DNA of 64,000 nucleotides from Fibrobacter sp. UWH6 (GTDB taxonomy: Bacteria > Fibrobacterota > Fibrobacteria > Fibrobacterales > Fibrobacteraceae). Of this stretch, positions 1 through 9,049 are shown in pieces (positions within the stretch are counted from its first letter, which is position 1; every line of letters begins with the position of its first letter). The notes under the pieces were generated by a model. The model saw only the letters and a list, made by a program, of their open reading frames with translations, did no database searches and was not told the DNA's origin. A program made the position numbers and the translations under genes. The stretch is taken from NCBI RefSeq assembly GCF_900142465.1, contig NZ_FRAX01000006.1, forward strand, positions 62,001 to 126,000, in the 5' to 3' direction.

Positions 1-379
1 ACTGGCACTGCTTTTCGTGGGGGCAGACGCGGCTGCAGATGGAGGGCAGCAGGGAAGTGGCGCGGATCATTTCCACAGCGCCTTCGATGTTACCACCGGC
101 CAGCAACTTCAGGTACTGGGGGATAGGCATGCTGATGGGGCAGGCTGCGGTGCAGAACGGCTTCTTACAGTCCATGCAACGGCTAGCTTCGAGACGAGCC
201 TGTGCCAGAGACATGGTTTTGGTGCTTTCGTCCATGGTTGTGCGGTATTCGCGATGGGGAAGTTCTGCACCACGCTGGGGCGGAATGGCCATCTTGTCTT
301 TCAGAGTCACCGTGGGGAGCGCGTTGATGCGATCCAATTCTGCCTGAGCGGCTTTATCCATTGCGGAAGAGTCCTGCAT
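1..379 (-). CDS. gltD: glutamate synthase small subunit-like, N-terminal fragment (runs off left edge)
   Basis: Only the first 126 codons are present; the gene continues past base 1. In family terms this is the NADPH-dependent glutamate synthase small (beta) subunit or its stand-alone homotetrameric form, which passes electrons from NADPH for glutamate synthesis. The fragment shows the N-terminal Fer4_20 4Fe-4S region: CMDCKKPFC, then TAACPI with IPQYLKLL, then CSRVCPHEKQC. The ATG at 379 follows GAAGGTG, a usable ribosome site, and a TTT-N19-TATATTTG promoter lies at 423-452. The flavin and NADPH domains are not visible, so a related Fer4_20 oxidoreductase cannot be excluded. Confidence 0.75.
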   Translation of the reverse strand, partial: MQDSSAMDKAAQAELDRINALPTVTLKDKMAIPPQRGAELPHREYRTTMDESTKTMSLAQARLEASRCMDCKKPFCTAACPISMPIPQYLKLLAGGNIEGAVEMIRATSLLPSICSRVCPHEKQCQ

Positions 380-422
380 AATCACCTTCGGGTTTGATGC
401 CTGTTTTCAAATTTTTCGCGGG

Positions 423-452
423 CAAATATAAAAAATATACGATGCCTATAAA
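423..452 (-). promoter_or_regulatory. promoter of gltD-like gene, TTT-N19-TATATTTG
   Basis: On the minus strand TTT (450-452) is followed by 19 bases and TATATTTG (430-423). It matches the arrangement seen before the tRNA, recA and leuA genes here. The implied start gives a leader of roughly 40 bases. Confidence 0.5.
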
Positions 453-468
453 GGTTTTGTCAGTATCG

Positions 469-1608
<1,140 letters not shown>

Positions 1609-1822
1609 TTACGATTCTTTAACTTTTTTTGTAAAGATAGCTTTTTTTTCCCGATTTCCCATAGTATGGGCGAAGCCGCGTTTCCTATAGCGCTTGTAAA
1701 TATTTTGCCGTTGTCAATTTGTCCATGACAAGGTGGATTCGAATGTTCATATTCCATTATTATAGAGTATTTTCCTATAAGAATAATTCCAATGGGTGGG
1801 ATATTCGTGTATGGAGTAAGTT

Positions 1823-4102
1823 ATGAAGATGAATAAGCTCGCGACAGCGGCCCTTCTCTCTCGCAAGTTTGTGGCTGCCGCCGTTTTTGGCCTGGCCGCA
1901 TCCGCAATGGCGGAAAATCCTATTTCCAGTTATCATTATCTGGCAGACCCTTCTGCCGCTTCTGATGGTGATACCTTCTACATTCTGACCGATACGGACG
2001 ATATGTGCGTCAGCACTGACCCGTTCCAGTACAATATTATCGGTCTGTATGCTTTCAGTTCCAAGGATATGGTGAACTGGACCGACCATGGCATGGTTTT
2101 CCAGTCAAAGCGTGAATTTGGTTCTTATCCCGGCAATACCTGGGCTTCCGGCATTGCCGTCCGTAATGGCAGACCCTTTATTGTGTATCCCGACGGCGCA
2201 AGTGGCGTGGGTATGATTACCGCTCCTAGCATTGATGGTCCCTATACAGACCCCATTATGGATGCTTATGGCAAACCTCGAATTGCCGGTGGCTCCAATA
2301 GCTTCCTCGGCAACTGCGATGACATCGACCACTGCTTTGACCCGGGTATCTTCATTGAAGAAGATGGTACCGGCTATGTGATTTTTGGTGGTGGATCGGC
2401 CAGCTCTGTGAAGCGTCCCATCGGTAATAACTTCGATATTATCAAGTTTACCGAAAGTAACGGCAAGGTGACTTTGGACAGGAACTCTCTGACTCGAGTC
2501 CAGGCAGAAAAGTCCTTTGAAGCTCCTTACATCCATAAGCATGGTGACTGGTACTATATCAGCTTCAACAATAGCGGTCAGGAAATCGGTTACGGTATGT
2601 CCAAGAATCCCCTTGGTCCTTACTCCTACAAGGGTATCGTTATCGAAGCCGTGTGGAAGATTAACGACTGTGAAACTCATAGTTGCGATGGCGGTAACAA
2701 CCACCAGGGTTTTGCTGAATTCAAGGGCAAGACTTATGCTGTTTATCATGATCGTCGCCTTGTTCGCGCTAAGGAACATCCTGCTTCCCTGGGTGTTGCC
2801 GATCCGGAACCGGGTAACCATCGTAGTGTAAGTATCGATGAAATTACCTACGCGGCTGATGGCTCCATGAACAAGCTTGTGTTCACCAAGGAAGGTCCTA
2901 AGCAGGTAGGCAAGTTCGATCCGTACAACACCTACAAGGCTCTCACCAGTTCCAAGCAGCGCAATGTCCGTAGCCGTACCGACTGGACCAAGGGCCAGGC
3001 TGTTAAGCATGTGCTGACTCCCCTTGCCACCAAGGAATCCTGGATTCGCGTGACTGGCGTGGACTTCGGCAAGGGTGCCCAGAATCTTCGCATCAAGGCT
3101 GCTAACGTGGGTAACGACAACAAGGTTGAAATCCATACTGGTTCTGTCACCGGTACTTTGGCAGGTTCCTGCGATTTGGCAAAGACTAGCGGCTGGAATG
3201 ACTATGCCGATAATGATTGCGAAATGAAGGGTCTTACCGGAGAAGTTGATCAGGTGTTCTTCGTATTCAAGGGTGCAAAGGACTCTACCATGGGTATTCT
3301 TGAATGGGAATTCCAGGGAACCAAGCGCGAACCGGAACCCCAGACCGCTCATAATGAGACCCAGACTCCCTGGACTGTTCCTGGAATTGTACAGGCCGAA
3401 GACTTCGATGATCCGGGCTACGGCGCAGGCAATGATTCCTACTATGAAGATGATGCCGATAACCACTCTTGTACCGACGCAGGCAAGGAAGCTGAATGCT
3501 CCAAGTATCGCGATGGCACTGGTGTTGACATCTACAAGAAGAGTGAAACGAAGACTGTGGTTGGCTATATCAGAAAGGGCGAATGGCTGGAATACTCTGT
3601 GAATGCTGCTGAAGCTGGCGATTACACCATGTACATTGCCGCAGCTTCTAACGGCGGTGCAAGTTTCGGTGTGTCTGTCAATGGTACTGAAGCCGGCGAA
3701 GTTGAAGTTCCTGCAGCAACTTCTTCTAGCGATGACGAACAGAACTTCGATGATTACAACAAGATTTCCACTAATGTGGCCTTGAAGGCCGGTGTGAATA
3801 TCATTCGCATTACTGCAACCGCAGACTGGTTTGACCTTGATTACTTCAACCTGGTGAAGGGCAAGAATGCCGACGATGACAATCCTCTTGGCGAAACAAC
3901 CGCTATGAAGAAAATCAACTTCGTTGCAACTTCTGGCATGAACTACGATGTGTTCGATGTTCAGGGCAACAAGGTCGGCCTGGTTAACCTGGCTGGAAAG
4001 AGTGCCGCCAAGGCTCTTAACGCTGCCGGCTATGCCAAGGGCGTATACCTGCTGAAGCAGGTGGACGGTGCCAAGAAAATGATGGTGAATACCGTTAAAT
4101 AA
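1823..4102 (+). CDS. secreted GH43 arabinofuranosidase/xylosidase with CBM6 and T9SS-like C-terminal domain
   Basis: Predicted extracellular hemicellulase of 759 residues. It has a signal peptide (about 1-30, cleavage after AMA). The GH43 five-blade propeller (about 35-350) shows the family triad pattern: Asp of LADPSA (42), Asp of CFDPGIF, and Glu of SFEAPYI. A CBM6-like beta-sandwich follows (about 365-495), then a second, clearer CBM6 (about 515-680, starting PGIVQAEDFD). The last 65 residues (YDVFDVQGNKVG to GVYLLKQ to VNTVK) resemble type A sorting domains of the type IX secretion system. GGAG sits 6 bases before ATG 1823. Exact substrate (arabinoxylan side chains or xylose units) is inferred from family only. 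It is monocistronic, closed by a strong terminator. Confidence 0.92.
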   Translation: MKMNKLATAALLSRKFVAAAVFGLAASAMAENPISSYHYLADPSAASDGDTFYILTDTDDMCVSTDPFQYNIIGLYAFSSKDMVNWTDHGMVFQSKREFGSYPGNTWASGIAVRNGRPFIVYPDGASGVGMITAPSIDGPYTDPIMDAYGKPRIAGGSNSFLGNCDDIDHCFDPGIFIEEDGTGYVIFGGGSASSVKRPIGNNFDIIKFTESNGKVTLDRNSLTRVQAEKSFEAPYIHKHGDWYYISFNNSGQEIGYGMSKNPLGPYSYKGIVIEAVWKINDCETHSCDGGNNHQGFAEFKGKTYAVYHDRRLVRAKEHPASLGVADPEPGNHRSVSIDEITYAADGSMNKLVFTKEGPKQVGKFDPYNTYKALTSSKQRNVRSRTDWTKGQAVKHVLTPLATKESWIRVTGVDFGKGAQNLRIKAANVGNDNKVEIHTGSVTGTLAGSCDLAKTSGWNDYADNDCEMKGLTGEVDQVFFVFKGAKDSTMGILEWEFQGTKREPEPQTAHNETQTPWTVPGIVQAEDFDDPGYGAGNDSYYEDDADNHSCTDAGKEAECSKYRDGTGVDIYKKSETKTVVGYIRKGEWLEYSVNAAEAGDYTMYIAAASNGGASFGVSVNGTEAGEVEVPAATSSSDDEQNFDDYNKISTNVALKAGVNIIRITATADWFDLDYFNLVKGKNADDDNPLGETTAMKKINFVATSGMNYDVFDVQGNKVGLVNLAGKSAAKALNAAGYAKGVYLLKQVDGAKKMMVNTVK

Positions 4103-4126
4103 TTGATGGAAAAATCAAACGGATGA

Positions 4127-4154
4127 GCCTCCCGAATCTCTTCGGGAGGCTTTT
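4127..4154 (+). terminator. Rho-independent terminator of GH43 gene
   Basis: Perfect 10-bp stem (4127-4136 with 4141-4150), tetraloop TCTC, then TTTT, 25 bases after the GH43 stop. Confidence 0.9.
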
Positions 4155-4163
4155 CTGTTTTGT

Positions 4164-4201
4164 GCGCGTTTTGTTGATGTTTGACTGATTATAAAACGCG
4201 C
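4164..4201. repeat. 9-bp inverted repeat GCGCGTTTT / AAAACGCGC
   Basis: Two perfect 9-bp arms around a 20-base loop in the gap between the GH43 terminator and the tRNA genes. No T-tract follows; function unknown. Confidence 0.5.
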
Positions 4202-4300
4202 GTTTGGGATGTGTGCGGAAGTTTGGGGGCGCGGGACGGAACCGGACGTTTTGAATATGTACAGGATGTTTTGGGGGCGTGGGATGTTTTAGGAGTGCGT

Positions 4301-4370
4301 GGAATCAGCGTCGGTGTTCTAAAAACGCGGAATCAGCGTCGGTGTTGAAAAAAAGCGGAATCTGTGTCGG
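4301..4370. repeat. 28-bp-period tandem repeat, about 2.5 copies
   Basis: GGAATCAGCGTCGGTGTT occurs at 4301 and 4329, with a degenerate copy (GGAATCTGTGTCGG) at 4357: a constant 28-base period. It is non-coding and lies between GH43 and the tRNA-Leu terminator. Too few units and no spacers for a CRISPR array. Confidence 0.6.
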
Positions 4371-4374
4371 CTAA

Positions 4375-4409
4375 ATAAAAAAATAACCCGCTTTTTCAAG
4401 CGAGTTATT
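4375..4409 (-). terminator. terminator of tRNA-Leu copy 1
   Basis: 12-bp stem (4382-4393 with 4398-4409) followed on the minus strand by a run of T. One pair is G-U only on the minus strand, which supports that direction. Almost the same terminator follows copy 2. Confidence 0.85.
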
Positions 4410-4412
4410 TAC

Positions 4413-4496
4413 TGCGGTCGGACAGACTTGAACTGTCATGGGATCGCTCCCACTAGCACCTCAAGCTAGCGTGTCTACCAATTCCACCACGACCGC
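4413..4496 (-). tRNA. tRNA-Leu(GAG), copy 1
   Basis: 84-nt type II tRNA: acceptor GCGGTCG/CGACCGC with discriminator A, long variable arm, anticodon loop TTGAGGT giving anticodon GAG (reads CUU/CUC). CCA is not encoded. It is identical over its length to copies at 4664 and 7634, and has its own promoter (4520-4550) and terminator. Copies 1 and 2 share flanks, so they arose by local tandem duplication. Confidence 0.95.
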
Positions 4497-4519
4497 GAGG
4501 TCCTTTTAATGGAACGGCT

Positions 4520-4550
4520 CAAAGATAATAACAAATTGCGTTTTTGTAAA
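4520..4550 (-). promoter_or_regulatory. promoter of tRNA-Leu copy 1, TTT-N20-TATCTTTG
   Basis: TTT (4548-4550), 20-base spacer, TATCTTTG (4527-4520), about 23 bases before the tRNA 5' end. The duplicated copy keeps the same geometry although the spacer sequence has diverged, which points to selection on these two boxes. Confidence 0.6.
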
Positions 4551-4624
4551 TGTTTGAACGGAAATTTTTTTGAAAAAAATGAAGAAGTTTTTGGGGGTGA
4601 AAGCGGGCGTGAAAACGTCTGACT

Positions 4625-4660
4625 ATAAAAAAATAACCCGCTTTTTTCAAGCGAGTTATT
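4625..4660 (-). terminator. terminator of tRNA-Leu copy 2
   Basis: Near-duplicate of the copy 1 terminator: AATAACCCGC paired with GCGAGTTATT and a T-tract on the minus strand. Confidence 0.85.
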
Positions 4661-4663
4661 TAC

Positions 4664-4747
4664 TGCGGTCGGACAGACTTGAACTGTCATGGGATCGCTC
4701 CCACTAGCACCTCAAGCTAGCGTGTCTACCAATTCCACCACGACCGC
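4664..4747 (-). tRNA. tRNA-Leu(GAG), copy 2
   Basis: 84 nt, identical to copy 1, anticodon GAG, no encoded CCA, its own promoter at 4770-4800 and terminator at 4625-4660. It lies 251 bases from copy 1 in the same orientation, with shared flanking sequence on both sides. Confidence 0.95.
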
Positions 4748-4769
4748 GAGGTCCTTTAACGGAACGGCT

Positions 4770-4800
4770 CAAAGTTAGTTATTTCGTTTAATCTTGTAAA
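4770..4800 (-). promoter_or_regulatory. promoter of tRNA-Leu copy 2, TTT-N20-TAACTTTG
   Basis: TTT (4798-4800), 20-base spacer, TAACTTTG (4777-4770). Same spacing as copy 1. Confidence 0.6.
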
Positions 4801-4828
4801 GGGTTTTAACCGCTTTTTCTCAAAAAAA

Positions 4829-6193
4829 TTAAACTTCAGAAACTAGCTTGTCAAAAACCTGGCCGCGAACTTTATAGTTCTTGAACAGACCGAAGCTTGC
4901 GCAGGCGGGGCTCATGATAACGGTACCGCCTTCACCGATATTCAGGCTGTCTGCGAAAGCTTCTTCAAGAGTGGGGAAGATGGCCGTCTTGATGCCTGCT
5001 TCATCTACACCAGCCTTCTTCAGATCGTCAAGCATGCGTTCTGCAGTGGCGCCTATGAGGGCCACGCGCTTCAGGTTGGGGCGTTCCTTCACCAGGATGT
5101 TGCTAAGTTCCGTAAAGTCGGCGTTCTTTTCGGAACCGCCCAGAATCAGCGCGAAGGGGCGCTTCATGCTGCCTGTGGCTGCGATGGTGGCGTCGGGGCG
5201 GGTGGCGTAGCTATCGTTGTAGAATTCAATGCCCTTCTTTTCGCCTTTAAATTCCATGCGGAAGGGGAGGGTTTCGTAAGACTTCAAGGCTTCGAAAGCG
5301 TCGGCTACCTTGATGCCCAGGGCGGTGCAGGCGAGGGTTGCTGCCGCCATATTTTCCAGCTGATAGATGCCGCGGACCTTGCAATCGCCCAGGAACAGCT
5401 TGTCGCTGCCGATGGTCAGCGTAGAGCCTTCGATAACGGCGTTTCCGTCATTGCTTCCGTTTTCGCCGTCGCCGAAGCTAACAGCCAGCTTATTGCGGGC
5501 GGGGCTTTCGCTTGCGATCTTTGCGGTAGGTTTTGCATCCTTCAGGTAGACGCAAGTGCCGCTATTCTTCTGCCAGCGAACCAGATTTGCCTTGGCGTCG
5601 CGGTATTCCTCGACAGTCTTGTGCCAGTCCAGATGTTCCGTAGACACGCGCAGAACCACGCCTACGTCCGGCGACTTCGAAAGCGTCATCAGCTGGAAGC
5701 TGGAAAGTTCCAGAATGCTGATTCGGTCTGCGGAATCGTCTTCCAGCAGGTCCAGCGCCGGCACGCCGAAGTTACCGCCGATGATGTTTGCCTTGCCGCA
5801 CTTGTCGAGAATGTGACTGATCATGCTGACGGTGCTGCCCTTGCCCAAGGTGCCGGTAACTCCCACCACCTTGCTGGACTTGGTCTGTTCCAGGAACAGC
5901 TGAATCTGACTAGTCATCATGCCACCGTTCATCTGGAACTTGAACAGTTCCTGACTCATGGGGTATACGCCTGCAGAACGCACTACGGTCACGCAATCCT
6001 TGAGGCCGTCCATGTAGCTTTCGCCGCTGCAAACCTTCACGTTTACGCCTGCAGGAACTTCCGGCAAGTTCACCGGATTCTTGTCCATCACGACAATGTC
6101 CTTGACGCCTTCACGGAACAGATAACGCAAGGTGCTCTGGCCTTCAACGCCAAAGCCGAGAATGCCTACAGGAGAAACCAAATTGTTGTTCAT
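4829..6193 (-). CDS. murD: UDP-N-acetylmuramoylalanine--D-glutamate ligase
   Basis: Adds D-glutamate to UDP-MurNAc-L-alanine using ATP in cytoplasmic peptidoglycan synthesis. The 454 residues fit MurD. The N-terminal Rossmann-like domain begins GILGFGVEGQSTLRYL. The Mur ligase P-loop is GVTGTLGKGSTVSMI (about 112-126). The substrate segment is FYNDSYATRPDATIAA and the C-terminal domain holds LILGGSEKNADF. AAGG lies about 10 bases upstream of ATG 6193. Unusually for mur genes it stands alone, with no division/cell-wall cluster around it; a dispersed repeat lies just upstream. Confidence 0.95.
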   Translation of the reverse strand: MNNNLVSPVGILGFGVEGQSTLRYLFREGVKDIVVMDKNPVNLPEVPAGVNVKVCSGESYMDGLKDCVTVVRSAGVYPMSQELFKFQMNGGMMTSQIQLFLEQTKSSKVVGVTGTLGKGSTVSMISHILDKCGKANIIGGNFGVPALDLLEDDSADRISILELSSFQLMTLSKSPDVGVVLRVSTEHLDWHKTVEEYRDAKANLVRWQKNSGTCVYLKDAKPTAKIASESPARNKLAVSFGDGENGSNDGNAVIEGSTLTIGSDKLFLGDCKVRGIYQLENMAAATLACTALGIKVADAFEALKSYETLPFRMEFKGEKKGIEFYNDSYATRPDATIAATGSMKRPFALILGGSEKNADFTELSNILVKERPNLKRVALIGATAERMLDDLKKAGVDEAGIKTAIFPTLEEAFADSLNIGEGGTVIMSPACASFGLFKNYKVRGQVFDKLVSEV

Positions 6194-6215
6194 GTTAAAC
6201 CTTTATCTTCAAATG

Positions 6216-6294
6216 TCATCCCGGCCAATGTTATCCTCGACCAGTCATTCTGGAGGACAGCAGGTCCGATAGAATCAAGGATCTAGACGGGATT
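6216..6294. repeat. dispersed REP-like intergenic element
   Basis: GC-rich stretch with GTCATCCCGG, AGTCATTCTGGAGGACAG and AAGGATCTAGACGGGAT. The phrases GTCATTC/CCGAG and GGA(A/T)TCTAG recur at 33031-33076, and relatives occur at 22801 and inside the gene at 35156. It lies upstream of murD. Confidence 0.5.
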
Positions 6295-6364
6295 TCCTTT
6301 TTAACGGGGTAAAATTTAGCAACCGTCAGTTCTTTTGTTCAGCGGATTGGCTGCGTTGTTCTGG

Positions 6365-6595
6365 CTAATTACTGCACTTGTAGGTGCTTTGGTCCTTGCA
6401 GAATTCTTCAACGTTAGTCATTGCTTTTTTTGAATATTTCTGGATGCAAGTCTTGTAGGCGTCTTCGTCGATGCAGTTGTTTTGTCGGTCGATATCGTAG
6501 TCTAGGCAGAAATCTCTGTCTTCTAGGCACTCACGCTCCGAATCTAATGAGCAACCGCAAATGAAGATAGCTGTCGCGAAAAAAAACTTGATCAT
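6365..6595 (-). CDS. small cysteine-rich lipoprotein, unknown function
   Basis: 76 residues from the ATG at 6595. That start is fixed by the strong ribosome site GGGAGGA 7 bases upstream; a longer reading would run into the terminator and tRNA fragment. The N-terminus MIKFFFATAIFICGCS is a short lipoprotein signal with lipobox FICG-C. The mature part is acidic, with six further cysteines, suggesting disulfides in a periplasmic or surface protein. I recognise no family. It lies in the patchwork between murD and the truncated tRNA-Leu. Confidence 0.65.
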   Translation of the reverse strand: MIKFFFATAIFICGCSLDSERECLEDRDFCLDYDIDRQNNCIDEDAYKTCIQKYSKKAMTNVEEFCKDQSTYKCSN

Positions 6596-6630
6596 GAATC
6601 GTCCTCCCTCGATAACCGTAGGGCTAAAAT

Positions 6631-6656
6631 AAAAAAATCCGCCCCCAAAGGACGGA
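6631..6656 (-). terminator. terminator following truncated tRNA-Leu
   Basis: Minus-strand stem TCCGTCC/GGGCGGA (one G-U pair), then TTTTTTT. It sits where a tRNA terminator belongs, so the fragment at 6665 was once a complete gene. Confidence 0.75.
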
Positions 6657-6664
6657 CTTCTTGC

Positions 6665-6698
6665 TGCGGTCGGACAGACTTGAACTGTCATGGGATCG
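6665..6698 (-). pseudogene. truncated tRNA-Leu(GAG), 3' 34 nt only
   Basis: 34 bases identical to the 3' end of the intact tRNA-Leu copies (T arm, acceptor 3' strand, part of the variable arm). The match stops abruptly at 6698, followed by TTTTTTTT on the plus strand. The intact third copy lies 935 bases further on in the same orientation. Confidence 0.9.
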
Positions 6699-6710
6699 TT
6701 TTTTTTGCAT

Positions 6711-6905
6711 TTAGTGATTTGCTAGCTCTTCGGCTTCTTCAAAGTCTTCGCAGAAAGGTTCTTCGGCGTCTTGGAATTTGCTTAGCCAAATATAGTTTGT
6801 TTTGGGGCTAGAAAAGATTGTGTTGATGCGGGCTGATTGTTCTGCTGGCTTTAACTCTAATTTTATTTCGTGAATTTTTGCGTTTAATTTATTGTTCTGG
6901 CTTAG
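6711..6905 (-). pseudogene. 3' remnant of an unidentified protein gene
   Basis: Open frame of 64 codons ending TAA at 6713-6711 with no ATG, GTG or TTG; it is closed upstream by an in-frame TAA. The residues look coding (KTNYIWLSKFQDAEEPF, then an acidic tail) and codons are AT-rich (AAA, TTA, ATA), unlike the neighbours. I read it as the C-terminal end of a gene cut off by rearrangement, next to the truncated tRNA. No family recognised. Confidence 0.35.
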
Positions 6906-7001
6906 TTAAGTGAAAGATAAATTTTGCGAATATGTTTTTTGCAAAACTTATTTGTACTTTTGTAACGTTGTTTAACATCTATTATGCTCTAGGAACGTCC
7001 C

Positions 7002-7583
7002 ATGTTTTATAGTCTCGTTTGTAAATCCATTTTGTTAATTACGCTGGCGGCTTCGCTTTCTTTCGCTGAGGGGTGTGTTTCTGAAAATGATTCTTCCGAA
7101 ACGGACCCCATCTTTGCCAATTTCTGTTTTTACAAGGATACCAGCGTCTTTGTTGGTAAGGACAGTGGATTTGTGTTGACGGCCTACGAGATGATTGATG
7201 ACATTTCTTTTACCATCGATGCTCGAAATAGAGTGACGAAAACGTATTTTGATGTAAGTCTGGTTGGTGTGAGTTCGGATAAGGCTAAGATAAACCCGTT
7301 TAGGGGAATGTCGGGGGGGACGTGTTTAGGGGCCCGCTGCAGACACTCTTTAGCTGTTTCGCCTTATGATTTGATTGATTTTTATTTTAGTGCAGCGGAT
7401 TCTCTTTATGTTAAATCTCTCGCTGGATTGGTTCATCCGCTGAAATGGAAATACGAGCTGGATTTTGGAAGACAGAAACAGTCCGTTTCTGGAGAAAACT
7501 ATATCTATGTATCAGGTTTTTGTAATCAAATGCAGTTGGAGAAAATTCGAAAACGAGGGATGCAGCCTTCTTTGAATAAGTGA
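7002..7583 (+). CDS. secreted protein of unknown function
   Basis: 193 residues with a clear signal peptide (MFYSLVCKSILLITLAASLS, then FAEG, cleavage about 22). The mature domain has paired cysteines (GCVSEND, FCFYKD, GTCLGARC, FCNQMQ) and no recognised family. AGGAA precedes the ATG. Codon use is more AT-rich than in neighbouring genes. The gene is alone between two tRNA-Leu sequences, one broken and one intact, so it may have arrived with an insertion. Confidence 0.7.
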   Translation: MFYSLVCKSILLITLAASLSFAEGCVSENDSSETDPIFANFCFYKDTSVFVGKDSGFVLTAYEMIDDISFTIDARNRVTKTYFDVSLVGVSSDKAKINPFRGMSGGTCLGARCRHSLAVSPYDLIDFYFSAADSLYVKSLAGLVHPLKWKYELDFGRQKQSVSGENYIYVSGFCNQMQLEKIRKRGMQPSLNK

Positions 7584-7603
7584 TTTTTTTGAAAAAAGAA
7601 AAA

Positions 7604-7631
7604 GGCTCAGTTTTTGAACTGAGTCTTTTTT
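7604..7631. terminator. terminator shared by the 7002 gene and tRNA-Leu copy 3
   Basis: Stem GGCTCAGT/ACTGAGTC (G-U pair on the plus strand) with T-tracts on both sides, between convergent units. Confidence 0.8.
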
Positions 7632-7633
7632 AC

Positions 7634-7717
7634 TGCGGTCGGACAGACTTGAACTGTCATGGGATCGCTCCCACTAGCACCTCAAGCTAGCGTGTCTACC
7701 AATTCCACCACGACCGC
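7634..7717 (-). tRNA. tRNA-Leu(GAG), copy 3, downstream of secG
   Basis: 84 nt, identical to copies 1 and 2, anticodon GAG, no encoded CCA. Its flanks differ from those of copies 1 and 2. No TAnnTTTG box is seen in the 66 bases back to secG, so it is probably co-transcribed with tpiA-secG. A secG-tRNA-Leu(GAG) order is also known from Escherichia coli (secG-leuU), so this is likely the ancestral locus. Confidence 0.95.
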
Positions 7718-7783
7718 GAACCTTGCGCTGCAGCGTCGCAGACGAATCTGCAAGCTTACGCGCAAAAGCTGTTTACCAGGTAA

Positions 7784-8167
7784 TTATTCTGCGGCGGGAG
7801 CCGGAACTTCAGCTGCGGGAGCTGCTGCCGGTGCACCGAAGTCAGCGGGGAGAGCCGGGATTGCCGGAGCCTGCTGGGCTGCATTTTCGCGAGTAGCCTT
7901 CTGCATGGCGGATTCTTCGACAGCCTGATCCTGCTTGGCAGTGATGAGGCCGAGGGCGAAAACGACGATGAAGAAGATAACTGCAATGGCACGGGTCAAC
8001 TTCTGGATGAAGGTCGCAGCACCTGCGGTAGAGAAGGCAGACTGAGAAGTCATGCCGCCGAGACCTGCGAGGCCGCCCATCTTGTCGTTCTGAACCAGAA
8101 CGAGGAGCATGAGGAACAAGCAGAGGAACACGTGGAGGACGATAAGAATCCAGAAGAGAGTTGCCAT
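7784..8167 (-). CDS. secG: protein translocase subunit SecG
   Basis: Small inner-membrane subunit that joins SecYE in the Sec translocon. The 127 residues contain two membrane helices (about 5-23 and 55-75) with the SecG loop QNDKMGGLAGLGG and SAFSTAGAATFIQKLT between them. A low-complexity Ala/Pro tail of about 45 residues follows, as in many SecG proteins. AAGGTAA lies before the ATG. It follows tpiA by 46 bases on the same strand, a common bacterial pairing, and precedes tRNA-Leu copy 3. Confidence 0.93.
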   Translation of the reverse strand: MATLFWILIVLHVFLCLFLMLLVLVQNDKMGGLAGLGGMTSQSAFSTAGAATFIQKLTRAIAVIFFIVVFALGLITAKQDQAVEESAMQKATRENAAQQAPAIPALPADFGAPAAAPAAEVPAPAAE

Positions 8168-8213
8168 AATAGTTATTTACCTTGGTTTTAAATTGTTGTG
8201 CTAAAAGCTTTAA

Positions 8214-8975
8214 TTACTTAGCTTCTGCAGCAGCGATGATTTCCATGAAGGTGTTAGCCTTGAGGCCTGCACCACCAATGAGACCGCCGTCGATATCCTT
8301 CTGAGCCAGGAGGCCTGCAGCGTTGGCGCCCTTCATAGAGCCACCGTACTGGATGCGCATGCCTTCAGCAACTTCAGCACCGTAGACTTCGGCAACGACG
8401 GAACGAACGTATGCCTGGGTGTCCTGAGCCTGTTCGTCGGTAGCGGTAACGCCAGTACCGATTGCCCAAACCGGTTCGTATGCGAGAACGCACTTAGCAG
8501 CGTCTGCAGCGGAAACGCCTTCGAAAGCGCCCTTAACCTGAGTGGAGAGAACGGCTTCCAGCTTGCCGCCGTTACGTTCGTCGAGAGTTTCGCCAATGCA
8601 GATGATGGGCTTCAGACCGGCTTCGAGAGTCTTCTTAACCTTCAGGTTAACAGTTTCTTCGGTTTCGTGGAAGTACTGACGCTGTTCGGAGTGACCGATG
8701 ATGATGTATTCTGCGCCGATTTCCTTAACCATGTCAACGGAAACCTTACCGGTGTATGCGCCCTGGTCCTTCCAGTGGATGTCCTGGATAGCGAGCTTCA
8801 CGTTGGTGCCCTTAACGACGTCTGCAACCTTAGCAGCGGCGAGGTAGGTCGGAGCGATGACCACTTCGGTCTTCTTCACGTCCTTGACGGCTTCAACGAT
8901 GTCCTTAGCGAGCTGAACGGATTCGCTAACGGTCTTGTTCATCTTCCAGTTACCAGCAATGATATACTGACGCAT
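8214..8975 (-). CDS. tpiA: triose-phosphate isomerase
   Basis: Interconverts dihydroxyacetone phosphate and glyceraldehyde 3-phosphate in glycolysis; cytoplasmic. The 253 residues are full length for a TIM barrel. Motifs: GNWKMNK (substrate Asn and Lys), IIIGHSEQRQYF (catalytic His about 98), LAYEPVWAIGTG (catalytic Glu about 170), and the C-terminal phosphate-binding GGSMKGAN and DGGLIGGAGL. AAGGAG precedes ATG 8975, and TAAATTTA at about 9011-9018 is the likely promoter box. First gene of tpiA-secG. Confidence 0.98.
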   Translation of the reverse strand: MRQYIIAGNWKMNKTVSESVQLAKDIVEAVKDVKKTEVVIAPTYLAAAKVADVVKGTNVKLAIQDIHWKDQGAYTGKVSVDMVKEIGAEYIIIGHSEQRQYFHETEETVNLKVKKTLEAGLKPIICIGETLDERNGGKLEAVLSTQVKGAFEGVSAADAAKCVLAYEPVWAIGTGVTATDEQAQDTQAYVRSVVAEVYGAEVAEGMRIQYGGSMKGANAAGLLAQKDIDGGLIGGAGLKANTFMEIIAAAEAK

Positions 8976-9049
8976 AATTAACTCCTTGAGAGGTTTAAAA
9001 TTTAACGCGGGTAAATTTAGTAAAAAAGGACTGCCTGTGGTAGACCGAA

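Noticed and set aside
4301-4370. Possible CRISPR-like repeats
   Set aside because: The 28-base period is a plain tandem repeat of under three units without distinct spacers, and no cas genes are present.
6631-6698. Complete fourth tRNA-Leu
   Set aside because: Only the 3' 34 bases match; the 5' half and anticodon arm are missing.
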